Shown: piece after piece, positions 33,015 to 42,601 of the stretch | Numbering within the stretch: the first letter of the stretch is position 1 | Layout: each line of letters begins with the position of its first letter | Assembly (NCBI RefSeq): GCF_000834055.1 | Contig: NZ_JXSQ01000001.1 | Coordinates: 294,442-358,441 of the forward strand | Direction of reading: 5' to 3' | Source of the DNA: Leucobacter komagatae | GTDB lineage: Bacteria; Actinomycetota; Actinomycetes; Actinomycetales; Microbacteriaceae | Length of the DNA stretch: 64,000 bases | Notes under the pieces: generated by a model | Seen by the model: the letters and a program-made list of their open reading frames with translations, nothing else | Database searches by the model: none | Told to the model about the DNA's origin: nothing | Program-made: the position numbers and the translations under genes

Positions 33015-34538
33015 ATGACTTCTTCACTCGAGATCCGCGCAGAGGCAATTCACGGCCTCGAATCCGTTGCGCGTGAGCTCCGCAGAGCCGAGGCGAGGCG
33101 TTTCGAACTGCTCGCACGCGGCTATCGGGCGCTTCCTCCCGGGGAAACGCACTTGCGGGCCTACCGCGCCGAGGCCGCGCTCGCGCTCGGTCTCACCGAG
33201 TACCGGGTCGACGCCCTGCTCAGCCTCGCTGCCGAGCTTGCGGAGGACTACTGTGACACCGAATCGCTTCTTCGCGAGGGGCGGATCACGGTGGCCCACG
33301 CAGAGGTCATTACCGCAGCGGGGCACGTGATTACCAACATCGTTGCCACTGGCGTCGACGCGGCGGCGGGAGCCGAAGTCGCAGAGAAAACTGTGCTCGC
33401 GTCTGCCAGGCGAAAGGAATACGAGCACGCCGTGCTTGCGTATGCCCTCGAAGAGTCACCGAATCGACTCAAGCCGATTGCCAAGCGCCTGGCAGAGCAA
33501 TGGTCGGTTGAGTCAATCGAAGCCAGGCAGGCCGCCGCTACAGCGCGTCGTCGCGTGACTGTCGTTGAGCTGGCGGATGGGATGGCGGAGCTCCGCGTCT
33601 ACATGCCCGCTGTGCAAGCGTTCGGGCTGCACGACCACCTCACTCGAATCGCGAATGCGGTGAAACGGAAGACCATCCCGGCCCCGCCAGTGCCGCATCT
33701 CCCGGGAGCGGGCCCAGACGGCACCGCCGGCGGCGTAGCCACCGCAGGAGCAACCGCCGACGGAGCCGCGCTAGACAGCAGCGAGGACACTCGCGGCGCA
33801 GATGAGATCCGCGTTGACGCGCTCCACGAGTTGCTTTCCCGCGACCCGTTTGTTGCCGCTGAGATCGGGACGCGGCGCGTCGGGGCAGAGCTCCGGGGGC
33901 GCGTGCAGCTCGTGGTTACGGCTGACGGACTCGACGCGCTGCTCGCCAGGCACGGCGGCACGGTGATCCGTGACACGGAATCGCGGCCGAGCAGCAGCGA
34001 TCCCGCGGAGAACGCCACGGTGAAATGCGAACTGCAGGGGTACGGCCCCGTTTCCATAGACGCTGCGCGGCCGATCATCGCCTCGCGGTCGCAATGGGAC
34101 CTGCTGACCGTGTGCTCCCACACCGGCGAAGTCATCAGAACGGACAGCTACCGGCCGGCGAAGCCGCAGGAGCGCTTCCTTGTCGCGAGGGATGGCCACT
34201 GCAGGTTCCCAGGGTGTGTGGCCCCCACGCACCGCTCGGAGATAGACCACACCTTCGATGCGGCGCTGGGCGGGCCCACAGCAACGGACAACCTGGCACA
34301 CCTCTGCCGCAGGCATCACACGCTGAAGGGCAGCTCTGACTGGACTGTCGAACAGAGAGCCGGGGGAGTGCTCGACTGGACCTCTCCAACCGGGCGAACC
34401 TACATAGACAGGCCACCCGACCGGTTGCCCGAACGACGAACGTCACACTCCTCGCGGCGCAGCCGAGTTCGGTTCGAGCCGGTGGGCGCGAGCGCCTCGC
34501 CGGGCAGCTCAACCGAGGACTTCACGCCCGAATTCTGA
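33015..34538 (+). CDS. DUF222 and HNH endonuclease domain protein
   Basis: A 507-residue protein. An N-terminal DUF222 domain of about 330 residues (LRAYRAEAALALGLTEYRVD, RITVAHAEVITAAG) is followed by an HNH motif near residues 395–440: ARDGHCRFPGCVAP, EIDHTFDAALGGPT, DNLAHLCRRHHTLK. Cysteine and histidine zinc ligands are intact. These proteins are numerous in Actinobacteria (REP13E12-like) and are considered mobile or repetitive; their role is unknown. The final 70 residues are basic and disordered. The ATG at 33015 has only GGTGG nine bases upstream. The 145-base spacer before it shows no gene. Confidence 0.9.
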   Translation: MTSSLEIRAEAIHGLESVARELRRAEARRFELLARGYRALPPGETHLRAYRAEAALALGLTEYRVDALLSLAAELAEDYCDTESLLREGRITVAHAEVITAAGHVITNIVATGVDAAAGAEVAEKTVLASARRKEYEHAVLAYALEESPNRLKPIAKRLAEQWSVESIEARQAAATARRRVTVVELADGMAELRVYMPAVQAFGLHDHLTRIANAVKRKTIPAPPVPHLPGAGPDGTAGGVATAGATADGAALDSSEDTRGADEIRVDALHELLSRDPFVAAEIGTRRVGAELRGRVQLVVTADGLDALLARHGGTVIRDTESRPSSSDPAENATVKCELQGYGPVSIDAARPIIASRSQWDLLTVCSHTGEVIRTDSYRPAKPQERFLVARDGHCRFPGCVAPTHRSEIDHTFDAALGGPTATDNLAHLCRRHHTLKGSSDWTVEQRAGGVLDWTSPTGRTYIDRPPDRLPERRTSHSSRRSRVRFEPVGASASPGSSTEDFTPEF

Positions 34539-34565
34539 GTGTGCGTAGTGACCAAGGTCACGCCA

Positions 34566-34592
34566 CACGGCCCGCACGGCCCGCACGGCCCG
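34566..34592 (+). repeat. Tandem repeat, 3 x 9 nt
   Basis: Three perfect CACGGCCCG copies followed by CACGGGG in the short spacer between the convergent DUF222/HNH gene and glbO. Confidence 0.65.
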
Positions 34593-34613
34593 CACGGGGC
34601 CAGGCGCGAGCCG

Positions 34614-35126
34614 CTACTCGAACCTGTTGACGAGCGCGAGCGCCGCGCGCTCAATGTAGTCGCGGAAGGCGGCGTCGTGCATTGGCGGCAGCTCGACCTC
34701 GTCGAGGGCGGCATGCATGTGCTTGAGCCAGCGCTCCTTCGCATCGGGCGTGACAGGGAAGGCGTTGTGTCGCATCCGCAGCCGGGGGTGACCGCGCTGC
34801 TCCTGGTAGGCCGACGGCCCGCCCCAGTATTGCTCGAGGAACGCCTGGATGCGCCAGGTTGCGCCCTCCCAGTCATCCTCCGGGTACATCGGCGCGAGCA
34901 CCTCGTCCTCGCGAACTCCGCGGTAGAACGCGCGGGCGATCTTCTCGAACGTCTCGGAGCCACCGACCTGAGACCAAACTGTGTCGGTGACCGCGTGACC
35001 GCTCTCGCCCGAACGAAGGGTGAGGCGCGGCGGAGGCGTTTGCTCACCCTGTGACGTCGAGACGCCGCCCTGGGAGCCGGTCGGTTCGGTGGATTCGCGC
35101 TTCGCGGATCGCTGGTCGTCGGTCAT
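34614..35126 (-). CDS. glbO: Group II truncated hemoglobin
   Basis: A 170-residue protein whose C-terminal 120 residues are a TrHbO: FEKIARAFYRGVREDEVLAPMYP, WEGATWRIQAFLEQYWGG, then RGHPRLRMRHNAFPV with the proximal His. The conserved Trp of the G helix region (ERWLKHM) is present. An N-terminal extension of about 50 residues is polar and disordered; it is supported by a good AAGGGAG ribosome-binding site. Oxygen binding or NO detoxification is a family inference. It overlaps the mscS-like stop by four bases and is last in the pepN–mscS–glbO operon. Confidence 0.93.
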   Translation of the reverse strand: MTDDQRSAKRESTEPTGSQGGVSTSQGEQTPPPRLTLRSGESGHAVTDTVWSQVGGSETFEKIARAFYRGVREDEVLAPMYPEDDWEGATWRIQAFLEQYWGGPSAYQEQRGHPRLRMRHNAFPVTPDAKERWLKHMHAALDEVELPPMHDAAFRDYIERAALALVNRFE

Positions 35127-36062
35127 GCTTCTCCCTTTGACAGGCGGGGGAGCTCATCGGAGAGGCGGATGCCTTCCTCAGCAAACCGCTTGCGCAGTTC
35201 GGCTCTGATGCCCCGCTGCACCTCCCATTGTGCCTCGGGTCGGGTGCGAATGGCGAGCCGCAGCGTTGCGCGGTCACCAAACACGCTCTCGAGTCCGAGA
35301 AGCTCGGGCTCACCGGTCACCTTTCGTGCGAACCTTTCGGTCGTCAAGAGGCTCTGAGCCGCGTCGATGGCGATCTCCGAAACATGGGTGAGATCCTGGT
35401 TCGCGTTCACGGTGAAATCGACAAGCGCCCGCCCCCAACCCTGCGAGGAGTTGCCGAGCGTGAGGATCTCACCGTTTCGGATGAACCAGAGTGTGCCGTC
35501 GAGTGCGCGCACCTGCGTTACACGGATGCCGACATTTTCGACCGTGCCCGTGATCTGGTCGACCGTGATGAGGTCACCGACGCCGAGCTGATCCTCGAAC
35601 ACCATGAAGATGCCGTTGAGCACGTCCTTCACAATGTTCTGGGCGCCGAAGGCGAGGCCGGCAGCAACGATACCGGCCGAGGTCAGCACTGCACCGAGGT
35701 TGACCTCGAGAACGCTCAGGATCAGGAATACCGCGATGACGGAGACCGTCCACGTCACGACCGCGCGCCCGACGGAGCCGAGCGTGCGAGTACGCTGCAC
35801 AGCGCGTGCGTGGATGTAGGGAGCGGCACGCATCTCCGACGTAGTGTCGACGTTCTGCGAACGCTTCACCCCCCCGGACGATCTGCGCGACCGTTCGGTT
35901 GAGGAGCTTGAGGAGAAGCCAATTCGCGACGACAGCCGCGACGAGGATTCCCACGATCCAGAGCGGTTTCTCCCACGCGTGTAAGAAGTCAACGAAGGCC
36001 GAGTTCACGGCCTCCGCGACATCTCCAGCAACGTCCCCGTCGTCGGCAGTCAGGTGAAACAT
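35123..36062 (-). pseudogene. MscS-type mechanosensitive channel with a frameshift at a G7 tract
   Basis: Two overlapping frames together encode one small-conductance mechanosensitive channel of about 312 residues. The first (from ATG at 36062) gives a periplasmic start and helix WIVGILVAAVVANWLLLKLLNR. The second carries the rest: TVSVIAVFLILSVLEVNLG, the pore helix VAAGLAFGAQNIVKDVLNGIFM, and the beta domain GDLITVDQITGTVENVGIR. The frames switch at a run of seven C on the plus strand (35869–35875). Removing one base restores a continuous protein. It may be a true frameshift, slippage or a sequencing error. Its ATG overlaps the pepN stop by one base. Confidence 0.85.
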
Positions 36063-38647
36063 TAGACCCTCGCGTCAGCCGCCTGGGCAACCAGTGCCCG
36101 CTCGACGCCAGCGAGGTGTTCGACAACCATGCGGCGCAGCGCTGCCGGCGCCTCCGCGTTCGCAGCAAGCCACGTGGCGGTTGCCTCTCGGAGTTCCTCG
36201 TTCGCAAGCGGCGACGGGTAGAAGCCGTCGATGAGCTCCTCGGCAATCGCGTAGCTGCGTGACTCCCAGACTGCGAGGAGTTCTGCGAAGAACCGATCAA
36301 CGTACGGAGTGAGGAGCGAGCGATCCTGCGCGCGGAGGAAGCCGAGGCCTGTCGCGCGGACGATCGCGTTTGGCTTGCCAGCGGCTTCCCACACCGACGC
36401 CCAGGCGGTCGCCTTGTCGGCTGCCGTCGGAAGTGCAGCGCGCGCGTGCGCAGCCGACTGGTTACCGTTCGCCGTACGGTCGCTCTCGAGTGCTGCCTCG
36501 ATTTCATCCGCGGTTGCGCGGCCTCCCGCTGCGAGCGAGATGAGGAGCTCCCAGCCAAGATCCGTGTCAATGTCGAGCCCGGTGAGCGGAGTTCGCTCTT
36601 CGAGCAATGCGAGCACCTGGTCGAGTTGCGCTTCGGTGCCGGCGAGGCCCGCAAACGACTTCACAAACTGGAACTGGTTGTCCGAGCCTGCCTCGGCCCG
36701 CAGTGCGAGCTGCCACAGCGCGTCTGCGACTCGCTCCAGGGTAGCCTCGCGCTTCTCGGGTGCGACATAGCTCGACGAGGCGAGCACGAGCTGCTGGATC
36801 ACGGTGCGGAGCATCGTCGAGTTCGTCTCGTGCTCGACGTGTGCGAGCACAATGTCTACGAACTGGCTCGCAGGGAACTCGCCATCGCGGGTTGCATCCC
36901 AGAGCGAGCTCCAGACGAGCGAGCGGGCAAGCGAATCTTCGATCGAGCCGAGCTGCTTGCTCGCCGTCGCAAGGGAGCGCTCATCGAATCGGATCTTTGC
37001 GTACGACAGGTCCTCGTCGTTGAGCAGTACGAGTGCTGGCTGCCGCACTCCGACGAGCTCGGGGACCTCAGTCGTGACCCCGTCAACGTCGAGCTCGAGG
37101 CGCTGCGTGCGCACGAGCTTGCCGTCCTGCTCCTCGTAGAGGCCCACCGCGATGCGGTGCGGGCGGATCGTCGGGTAGTCCGCTGCAGCGGACTGCGCGA
37201 TCGTGAACGATGAGAACGCGCCGTCAGCGTAAACGGTGAACTCGGGGCGAAGCGTGTTCACGCCGGCAGTCTCGAGCCACTTCTTTGTCCAGTCGCTCAA
37301 GTCGCGGCCACTGCGGGCCTCGAGCTCCACCATGAGGTCGGGCAGCTCGGTGTTCGAGTGGTTGTGCTTCACGAAGTAGTCGTGCACGCCACCCATGAAT
37401 GGCTCGCGGCCGACCCAGGCGACGAGCTGCTTGAGCACCGAAGCACCCTTAGCGTAGGTGATGCCGTCGAAGTTCACGAGTACGTCTTCGAGGTCGCGAA
37501 TCTCAGCGACGATCGGGTGCGTCGAGGGGAGCTGGTCCTGCCGGTACGCCCACGACTTCTCGCTGGCGACGAAGGTCGTCCAGCTGCCGGACCATTCGGT
37601 TGCCTCGGCGGTTGCGAGCACCGACATGTACTCTGCGAATGACTCGTTGAGCCACAGGTCGTTCCACCAGCGCATCGTGACGAGGTCGCCGAACCACATG
37701 TGGGCGAGCTCGTGGAGGATGGTGACGACGCGCCGCTCACGCATCGCATCGGTGACCTGGCTGCGGAAGACGTATGCCTCGGTGAACGTGACCGCGCCGA
37801 TGTTCTCCATCGCGCCCATGTTGTACTCAGGCACGAAGAGCTGATCGTACTTGTCGAACGGGTACGGGTAGTCGAACTCGGACTCGAAGAAGGCGAAGCC
37901 CTCGCGAGTCTTGTCGAAGATGTAGTCGGCGTCGAGGTACGGCGCGAGCGACTCGCGGCAGAAGACGCCGAGGGGGATCACGCGACCGTCGGAGCTCGTG
38001 AGCTCGCCGCGCACCTCACGGTACGGGCCCGCGATGAGCGCGGTGATGTAGCTCGACATGACGGGGGTCTTGCCGAAGGTCCAGGTCGCGATCTCCTGCT
38101 CGGCCCAGTCGGCGCCCTGCGCGGCTGCCTTGGTGCCTGCGGGAGTCGGCTCGGGTGTCGGCTGGTTCGAGACGACCTTCCAGCGCGCCGGCGCGGTGAT
38201 CGTGAACTGGAACGTTGCCTTAAGATCAGGCTGCTCGAACACGGGGAACATGCGGCGCGAGTCAGGAACCTCGAACTGCGAGTAGAGGTAGACCTCGCCG
38301 TCGGCGGGATCCTCGAAGCGGTGCAGGCCCTCTCCGGTATTCATGTAGCGCATGGTCGAGCGGATCCGCAGCGTGTTCTCGGCGGCGAGACCAGGGATCT
38401 GGATGCGCGAATCCGCGAACAGCTCGGCTGGGTTCAGCTCCGCGCCGTTGAGCTCGATTGATTCGACCGAGTCAGCAATGACATCGATGAAAGTTGCGGC
38501 GCCAGCGGTGGCATCGAAGCGGACGGTGGTGTCCGCTGCGAACGTCTCAGGGCCAGTGGTGAGATCGAGTGCGATCTCGTAGCTGTGGCTCGTGACGATG
38601 CTTGCCCGCTCCTGGGCTTCAACGCGGGTGAGGTTCGTTCCTGGCAC
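36062..38647 (-). CDS. pepN: Aminopeptidase N (M1 family)
   Basis: An 861-residue zinc aminopeptidase. The N-terminal beta domain starts SHSYEIALDLTTGPETFAAD. The substrate motif GAMEN appears as NMGAMENIGAVTF, followed by the zinc site HELAHMWFGD with the third ligand Glu in WLNESFAEY. The C-terminal ERAP1-like helical domain completes the protein; length fits actinobacterial PepN. The GTG at 38647 has AAGGAG four bases upstream. It is first in an operon with the mscS-like gene and glbO, and divergent from an aldo/keto reductase. Confidence 0.96.
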   Translation of the reverse strand: MPGTNLTRVEAQERASIVTSHSYEIALDLTTGPETFAADTTVRFDATAGAATFIDVIADSVESIELNGAELNPAELFADSRIQIPGLAAENTLRIRSTMRYMNTGEGLHRFEDPADGEVYLYSQFEVPDSRRMFPVFEQPDLKATFQFTITAPARWKVVSNQPTPEPTPAGTKAAAQGADWAEQEIATWTFGKTPVMSSYITALIAGPYREVRGELTSSDGRVIPLGVFCRESLAPYLDADYIFDKTREGFAFFESEFDYPYPFDKYDQLFVPEYNMGAMENIGAVTFTEAYVFRSQVTDAMRERRVVTILHELAHMWFGDLVTMRWWNDLWLNESFAEYMSVLATAEATEWSGSWTTFVASEKSWAYRQDQLPSTHPIVAEIRDLEDVLVNFDGITYAKGASVLKQLVAWVGREPFMGGVHDYFVKHNHSNTELPDLMVELEARSGRDLSDWTKKWLETAGVNTLRPEFTVYADGAFSSFTIAQSAAADYPTIRPHRIAVGLYEEQDGKLVRTQRLELDVDGVTTEVPELVGVRQPALVLLNDEDLSYAKIRFDERSLATASKQLGSIEDSLARSLVWSSLWDATRDGEFPASQFVDIVLAHVEHETNSTMLRTVIQQLVLASSSYVAPEKREATLERVADALWQLALRAEAGSDNQFQFVKSFAGLAGTEAQLDQVLALLEERTPLTGLDIDTDLGWELLISLAAGGRATADEIEAALESDRTANGNQSAAHARAALPTAADKATAWASVWEAAGKPNAIVRATGLGFLRAQDRSLLTPYVDRFFAELLAVWESRSYAIAEELIDGFYPSPLANEELREATATWLAANAEAPAALRRMVVEHLAGVERALVAQAADARV

Positions 38648-38736
38648 GGTACTCCTTGTGAGAGGTGACAACAATCTGTAATGGCATAAGCCTATGCCCG
38701 TGGACCATCAAAGGGCTGAGCAATAAGGTGGGAAGT

Positions 38737-39696
38737 ATGACGCGCCCCCTCGGAAATTCTGACCTCACTGTCTCGGCAACCGGTCTCGGCTGCAACAACT
38801 TCGGCCGCCCAGGCTCGGCAACCGAACACCAGGACGGCACAGACGCGGTGATCCACGCGGCGATCGACGCCGGGATCACGCTCTTTGATACCGCCGACCT
38901 CTACGGCTACTCCTTCGGACGAAGCGAGGAAATGATGGGGCGCGCCCTCAAGGGACGCCGCGACGAAATCGTGCTCGCCACGAAATTCGGCTACCCGGAG
39001 TCGGGCGCGCCCTACGAGGGGGCACGTGGTTCCCGGGAGTTCATTCGCGCATCCATCGAAGGCTCGCTCAGCAGGCTGCAGACCGACCGTATTGACCTCT
39101 ACCAGATCCACATGCCCGACGAAGCGACGCCGATCGCGGAGACCCTGGGCGCGCTCGACGAGCTCGTTCGCGAGGGCAAGGTCAGGGCTATCGGTCACTC
39201 GAACTTCTCGGCCGAACAGATGCATGAGGCCGCCCGCGTGGCTGCGGAACTTGGCGTCACGCCGTTCGTGAGCGCGCAGAACGAGCTGAGCCTCATCAAC
39301 CGCGAGAGCGATGCTTCGGTGACGCCCGCCGCACGCGACCTCGGCCTCGGGCTGCTGCCGTTCTTCCCGCTCGCCAACGGACTACTCACGGGAAAGTTCA
39401 CCCGCGATCACTTCCCGGCGGACTCCCGCATCATGCGGCAGCGCGCGCACGTTGCCCATGACGCGAACTGGGATGCGCTGGACGCCTACCGTGCGCTCTG
39501 CGAGGAGTGGGGCGTCACCATGCTCGAGGCGACCTTCGGGTGGATGCTCACGCACGAGCCGATCTCGAGCGTGATCGCTGGTGCGACGAAGCCAGAGCAG
39601 GTGCGGCAGAACGCGTCGGCAGGGGAGGCCTTCCGCCCGAGCCAGGAACAGCGTGACCAGATCGACGCGCTGTTCCCGGCGCCAGCAACGGCATAG
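38737..39696 (+). CDS. Aldo/keto reductase
   Basis: A 319-residue NADPH-dependent oxidoreductase with a TIM-barrel fold. The catalytic tetrad is visible: Asp and Tyr in FDTADLYGYSFG, Lys in LATKFGYPES and His in LYQIHMPDE. The cofactor-binding C-terminal part includes SVIAGATKPEQVRQN. Substrate unknown. The ATG at 38737 follows AAGGTGGG. It stands alone, convergent with a DedA gene. Confidence 0.93.
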   Translation: MTRPLGNSDLTVSATGLGCNNFGRPGSATEHQDGTDAVIHAAIDAGITLFDTADLYGYSFGRSEEMMGRALKGRRDEIVLATKFGYPESGAPYEGARGSREFIRASIEGSLSRLQTDRIDLYQIHMPDEATPIAETLGALDELVREGKVRAIGHSNFSAEQMHEAARVAAELGVTPFVSAQNELSLINRESDASVTPAARDLGLGLLPFFPLANGLLTGKFTRDHFPADSRIMRQRAHVAHDANWDALDAYRALCEEWGVTMLEATFGWMLTHEPISSVIAGATKPEQVRQNASAGEAFRPSQEQRDQIDALFPAPATA

Positions 39697-39702
39697 CTTG
39701 CG

Positions 39703-40398
39703 CTAGGCGGCCTCGTCGGAGACAGCCTTCGCCTGAATGGAACTCGTGGCGGCGGCGCGCAGGGCGACCATCCTGCGCGCGTGCACCCGCCGACCGATCC
39801 GCTTCGAGATGAACTCGACGAGGAGGCCGATCGCGAACGCCGTCACGAGGCCCAGCATCAGTGCCAGCAATGGGTGGCTCCCGAAAATATTGCCGAAGAT
39901 CGCGCCGATTGCGATTGAATACGCGGCCCAGAAGACCGCGGCGAACGCTGCAGCGATCGTGAACTTCCACGCGGGATACCTCGTCGTCCCTGCCGCGAGA
40001 TTCACCGCGGTGCGACCCACAGGGATGAAGCGCCCCGTCATGATGAGGATCGGCCCGCTACGCATAATGGCACGCTTCGCCCAGTTCAGGGTGCGTTGAG
40101 CACGCCTACCGCTCAACCACTTCGGGTTCCTCGCCCCGAGCCGGCGGCCAATCCAATAGACCATTTGATCCCCGGTGAACGCCCCGACCGCGGCAATCGC
40201 ACCGAGCAGCCAGAGCGTGTTCGGGTGATCCGCGACGACCACTGTCGCGATCGCGATAATGACCGACTCAGACGGCACCGGCGGAAAGATTGCGTCGATG
40301 ATGCACAGCGCCAACACCACGAGCAGTACCCACGGTGATTCAACCGTTGTGAGCGCAAACGTCTCAATCGCGTTCGTTACCCATTCCCAAACACTCAA
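39703..40398 (-). CDS. DedA family membrane protein
   Basis: A 231-residue protein with four to six hydrophobic helices. DedA signatures are present: CIIDAIFPPVPSESVI near the N-terminus, GAFTGDQMVYWIGRRLG, and GRFIPVGRTAVNLAAGTTRY in the second half. Family members are undecaprenyl-phosphate or phospholipid flippases. The start is TTG at 40398 with GAGGGG seven bases upstream. The C-terminus is basic. Confidence 0.92.
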   Translation of the reverse strand: MSVWEWVTNAIETFALTTVESPWVLLVVLALCIIDAIFPPVPSESVIIAIATVVVADHPNTLWLLGAIAAVGAFTGDQMVYWIGRRLGARNPKWLSGRRAQRTLNWAKRAIMRSGPILIMTGRFIPVGRTAVNLAAGTTRYPAWKFTIAAAFAAVFWAAYSIAIGAIFGNIFGSHPLLALMLGLVTAFAIGLLVEFISKRIGRRVHARRMVALRAAATSSIQAKAVSDEAA

Positions 40399-40450
40399 GC
40401 CGTTCCCCTCGTCCGGTGTGCTCTCTGTGTAAACAGCCTAGAATCAGGAC

Positions 40451-41056
40451 ATGGGAAACACGCCGAGAGTTGAATTCTATTTCGATCCAATCTGCCCCTG
40501 GTGCTGGATGACCAGTCGCTGGGCGCAGGAAGTATCTGAGGCTCGAGGGTTTGAGATCATCTGGCATCCAATCAGCCTGAAGATCATCAACGAGGGCAAC
40601 GCGGACGATTCGCACGCTGACGGACACCTGATGGGGCACCGCTTTGGGCGCGTCGTCGAGGCCGCGCGGGTCGCAGCGGGTGAAGGGGTCGTTGGTCGGC
40701 TCTACGAGGAGATCGGCACACGCGTGCACCCGGGTGGTCGCGATGACGCTGACGCGATCATCTCAGAAGCGCTCGCAGCAGCAGGGCTCGATCCCGCGCT
40801 CGCGGAAGCGGCCGACACGGACGCGAGCGACGCGCAGCTTCGCGCGAACACGACGCACGCGCTCGAGATCGCCGGGCCCGACGTAGGGGTCCCGATCATT
40901 TCGATCGACGGTGTCGCGTTCTTCGGCCCCGTCGTCACGCCCGCCCCGACCGGCGAGATGGCGCTGCGACTGTGGGACGGCATCGCAATGGCTGCGAGCG
41001 TGCCTGGCTTCTACGAGCTCAAGCGTGGGCGCACCGTCGGCCCGCAGTTTGGCTAG
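40451..41056 (+). CDS. Mycothiol-dependent nitroreductase-like DsbA-family protein (Rv2466c type)
   Basis: A 201-residue thioredoxin-fold protein. The N-terminal FYFDPICPWCWMTSRW carries the CPWC active site of Rv2466c-type enzymes, which use mycothiol for reduction. The cis-proline region is GVPIISIDG. The helical insertion in residues 65–135 fits DsbA-type oxidoreductases. It implies mycothiol chemistry in the host. The start is probably leaderless: TAGAAT ends six bases before the ATG. It is followed by rpiB after ten bases, though rpiB has its own -10-like site. Confidence 0.88.
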   Translation: MGNTPRVEFYFDPICPWCWMTSRWAQEVSEARGFEIIWHPISLKIINEGNADDSHADGHLMGHRFGRVVEAARVAAGEGVVGRLYEEIGTRVHPGGRDDADAIISEALAAAGLDPALAEAADTDASDAQLRANTTHALEIAGPDVGVPIISIDGVAFFGPVVTPAPTGEMALRLWDGIAMAASVPGFYELKRGRTVGPQFG

Positions 41057-41066
41057 GCTTAACCTC

Positions 41067-41558
41067 ATGCGTATTCACGTCGCCACCGACCATGCCGGCC
41101 TCGAGTTCAGTCAGCAGCTGCAGCAGCACCTGCGCGATCGCGGATTCGAGGTGATTGACCACGGTCCAGCGGAGTATGACGCGCTCGATGACTACCCCTC
41201 GTTCTGCATCAACGCCGCCCTCGGGGTTGCTCGCGACGAGCGTGACGGTGTCGAGGCGCTCGGCGTCGTATTCGGCGGTTCGGGCAACGGTGAGCAGATG
41301 GCTGCGAACAAGGTCGCTGGCGTGCGCGCAGCGCTCGTATGGAGCGAGTCGACCGCGACGCTCGCGCGCGAGCACAACAATGCAAACGTCATCTCGATCG
41401 GTGCACGCCAGCACGACGTCGCAGACGTGGTGAAGTTCATCGACCTCTTCATCGATACGCCGTTCCCCGGTGACGAGCGCCACGTGCGTCGCATCGCGCA
41501 GCTCGCCGAGTTCGAGCAGACCGGCGACATCGCCGGCAAGCAGGTCGACGCGCGCTAA
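41067..41558 (+). CDS. rpiB: Ribose-5-phosphate isomerase B
   Basis: A 163-residue RpiB/LacAB-type isomerase interconverting ribose-5-phosphate and ribulose-5-phosphate in the pentose phosphate pathway. The N-terminal RIHVATDHAGLEF, the central GVVFGGSGNGEQMAANKV and ANVISIGARQH are diagnostic. The Glu (rather than Cys) active-site base marks the actinobacterial subtype. ATG at 41067 has TAGGCT ending seven bases upstream and no Shine–Dalgarno sequence, so a leaderless start within the spacer is likely. A Nei-type glycosylase follows two bases after the stop. Confidence 0.95.
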   Translation: MRIHVATDHAGLEFSQQLQQHLRDRGFEVIDHGPAEYDALDDYPSFCINAALGVARDERDGVEALGVVFGGSGNGEQMAANKVAGVRAALVWSESTATLAREHNNANVISIGARQHDVADVVKFIDLFIDTPFPGDERHVRRIAQLAEFEQTGDIAGKQVDAR

Positions 41559-41560
41559 CC

Positions 41561-42586
41561 ATGCCTGAGGGTCACTCCGTTCACCGCATCGCGCGGCAGT
41601 TCGCAGCGAACTTTGTGGGCTCGGCACCAATCGTGTCGAGCCCACAAGGGCGTTTCGTCGAGGGCGCCGCAGAAATCGACGGCCGCAAGATGCTCGATGC
41701 GCGCGCGGTGGGCAAGCAAATGTTCCTCGAGTTCGAGGGAGACAGGTGGCTCAGGATCCACCTCGGCATTTACGGGGCATGGGACTTCTCTGGCGAAGTG
41801 CGTGTCGACCCGTCGATCCAGATCCATGGGCAGACGCCGGGCCACTCCAAACTTGGCCAGACCGGCGAACACGTCGGCAGCGGCACAAAGGGAAGCGATG
41901 CGCTTCGTGACGGCGTCGTAGATAGCCTCGGCGAGGACTCGGTGAAGTCGATCGGGGCACCAAGGCGCACCCGGGTTCGGATGGCGGAATCAGACAAGGA
42001 AGGCGACTTCCTTGAGTCCTTCCCGCCCGAGCCCGTTGGCGCGGTGCGGGTGCGGCTGCTCAACGAGACCGTGTGTGCGGATCTGCGAGGCCCGACCGCG
42101 TGCGAGGTGCTTACGCCCGCCGAGGTGAATCGCGTGATCCAGCGCCTCGGTCCAGACCCCGCCAACGCGGACAACGCGGTTGAGCGTGAACGTTTCGTCG
42201 AGCGCGCCGGCAAGAAAAAGACCGCCATCGGGCTTGTGCTCATGGACCAGTCAGTGGTCGCGGGCATCGGCAACGTGTACCGGGCCGAGATGCTGTTCCG
42301 TGCGGAGCTCGATCCCCACACGCCCGCGAACACGCTCGACCGGACCGTGCTCGAGGAACTGTGGGACGACTGGGCCCACCTGCTCGAGATCGGTATCACG
42401 GTCGGGCAGATGATCACGATCGACGGCCTCGTCGGCGACGCCTACCAGAAGGCGCTTGTAGACCGCGACGAGCGTCACTGGGTCTACAAGCTTGAAGGAA
42501 CGCCGTGCAAGCGTTGCGGCGTGAACATCAAGCTTGAGGAGATGGGCAACCGCAAGCTCTACTGGTGCCCCGGCTGCCAGACCTGA
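41561..42586 (+). CDS. Fpg/Nei-family DNA glycosylase (endonuclease VIII-like) with an insertion
   Basis: A 341-residue bifunctional DNA glycosylase/AP lyase. The N-terminal PEGHSVHR gives the catalytic Pro-2 and Glu-3 of Nei-type enzymes. The helix-two-turn-helix region includes MDQSVVAGIGNVYRAEMLF, and a C-terminal zinc finger shows CKRCG and CPGC. It removes oxidised pyrimidines. About residues 90–160 contain a polar insertion not typical of Nei proteins (usually 255–290 residues). The start is two bases from the rpiB stop, so the pair is probably co-transcribed. Confidence 0.93.
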   Translation: MPEGHSVHRIARQFAANFVGSAPIVSSPQGRFVEGAAEIDGRKMLDARAVGKQMFLEFEGDRWLRIHLGIYGAWDFSGEVRVDPSIQIHGQTPGHSKLGQTGEHVGSGTKGSDALRDGVVDSLGEDSVKSIGAPRRTRVRMAESDKEGDFLESFPPEPVGAVRVRLLNETVCADLRGPTACEVLTPAEVNRVIQRLGPDPANADNAVERERFVERAGKKKTAIGLVLMDQSVVAGIGNVYRAEMLFRAELDPHTPANTLDRTVLEELWDDWAHLLEIGITVGQMITIDGLVGDAYQKALVDRDERHWVYKLEGTPCKRCGVNIKLEEMGNRKLYWCPGCQT

Positions 42587-42601
42587 GGTACGGCGGCCCC
42601 G

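Noticed and set aside
30086..34538. Genomic island inserted at tRNA-Arg
   Set aside because: The cluster lies on the 5' side of the tRNA, no integrase is present and no duplicate of the tRNA 3' end was noticed downstream.
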